A DNA stretch of 64,000 nt from Alphaproteobacteria bacterium (GTDB lineage: Bacteria; Pseudomonadota; Alphaproteobacteria; Caulobacterales; Parvularculaceae), in assembly GCA_016125425.1 (NCBI GenBank), contig WGLT01000003.1:62001-126000 (forward strand), written 5' to 3'. Position numbers and translations under genes: made by a program. The notes below the pieces were generated by a model, which did not search any database, was not told where the DNA came from, and saw only the letters and a program-made list of their open reading frames with translations. Positions 63,962-64,000 of the stretch are shown here, piece after piece (within the stretch, counting starts at the first letter, position 1; each line of letters starts with the position of its first letter).

Positions 63962-64000
63962 TTGACAAGGGGTTTTCAGGACAAGGTCTGTGTGGTTACG
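63962..64000 (+). CDS. Start of a probable short-chain dehydrogenase (3' end cut)
   Basis: Thirteen codons are visible from a TTG at 63962: LTRGFQDKVCVVT, matching the KVxxVTGxSxGIG opening of short-chain dehydrogenases. An AAGGA site lies about 8 nt upstream. The rest lies beyond the window, so the identity is tentative. Confidence 0.5.
   Translation, partial: MTRGFQDKVCVVT

Overview
The window is a dense, GC-rich, chromosomal segment of an alphaproteobacterium. Signs of this are the divK-pleD pair, a zinc-free L33, a primase without most of its CHC2 zinc ligands, the ntrY-ntrX-trkA-dat-hfq-hflX order, fused ispDF, class I phaC, class II FBPase (glpX), ctaA next to a DUF2842 gene, and the UbiK factor/YbjN/proC group. 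The order cannot be fixed from the sequence alone; Caulobacterales/Parvularculales-like and Rhizobiales-like traits both occur. I see no rRNA, tRNA, insertion sequence, prophage, CRISPR array or obvious foreign island: this is core genome with a few accessory genes.

Layout. 1-3.0 kb: cell-cycle response regulators divK (cut by the window edge) and pleD, converging on greA-DUF983-rpmG. 3.2-6.5 kb: carB. 6.6-7.5 kb: an ArsR repressor/AHSA1 pair whose promoter lies inside a perfect operator-like palindrome. 7.5-9.7 kb: metX-hom under a clear SAM-I riboswitch on the minus strand. 9.9-15.6 kb: a small lipoprotein, two metallo-beta-lactamase-fold genes, prs, and the overlapping chain lgt - MidA-like methyltransferase - pgeF. 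15.7-17.4 kb: UbiK factor, YbjN, proC. 17.4-24 kb: an EnvZ/OmpR pair, pgsA, a DUF2330 secreted protein with an orphan RnfD-like membrane protein, and an MFS exporter. 24.3-26.5 kb: efp, a small conserved protein and carA. 26.6-31.2 kb: the yqeY-dnaG-rpoD macromolecular-synthesis cluster.

31.3-38.7 kb: small hypothetical proteins, a PepSY-like membrane protein, alanine dehydrogenase, a frameshifted TipA-type MerR regulator, PHA synthase, a lipoprotein and glpX. 38.8-45.5 kb: an Hpt protein, a host-attachment-family protein, a CoxE-type VWA protein, a J-domain protein with a frameshifted N-terminal part, DUF2842/ctaA, a propeller-like lipoprotein, rplM-rpsI. 45.5-51.9 kb: arylamine N-acetyltransferase, an MprF-like lysyltransferase, and lipA - DJ-1/PfpI - coq10-like. 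51.9-64 kb: methyltransferase, cinA/pncC, ispDF, dusB, ntrYX, trkA, dat, hfq, hflX, an inositol-monophosphatase-family gene, and the first codons of a probable short-chain dehydrogenase.

I do not see a large undescribed multigene system. The best leads are regulatory and small-scale: the SAM-I riboswitch; the ArsR operator; a nested two-stem structure between yqeY and dnaG; dyads upstream of prs and of the rplM/lipoprotein divergent region; three TTGCGCAA palindromes in a 578-bp gene-free gap; the DUF2330/RnfD-like pair; ntrYX without ntrBC; EF-P with Asn at the loop tip; and two genes that each look one nucleotide out of frame.
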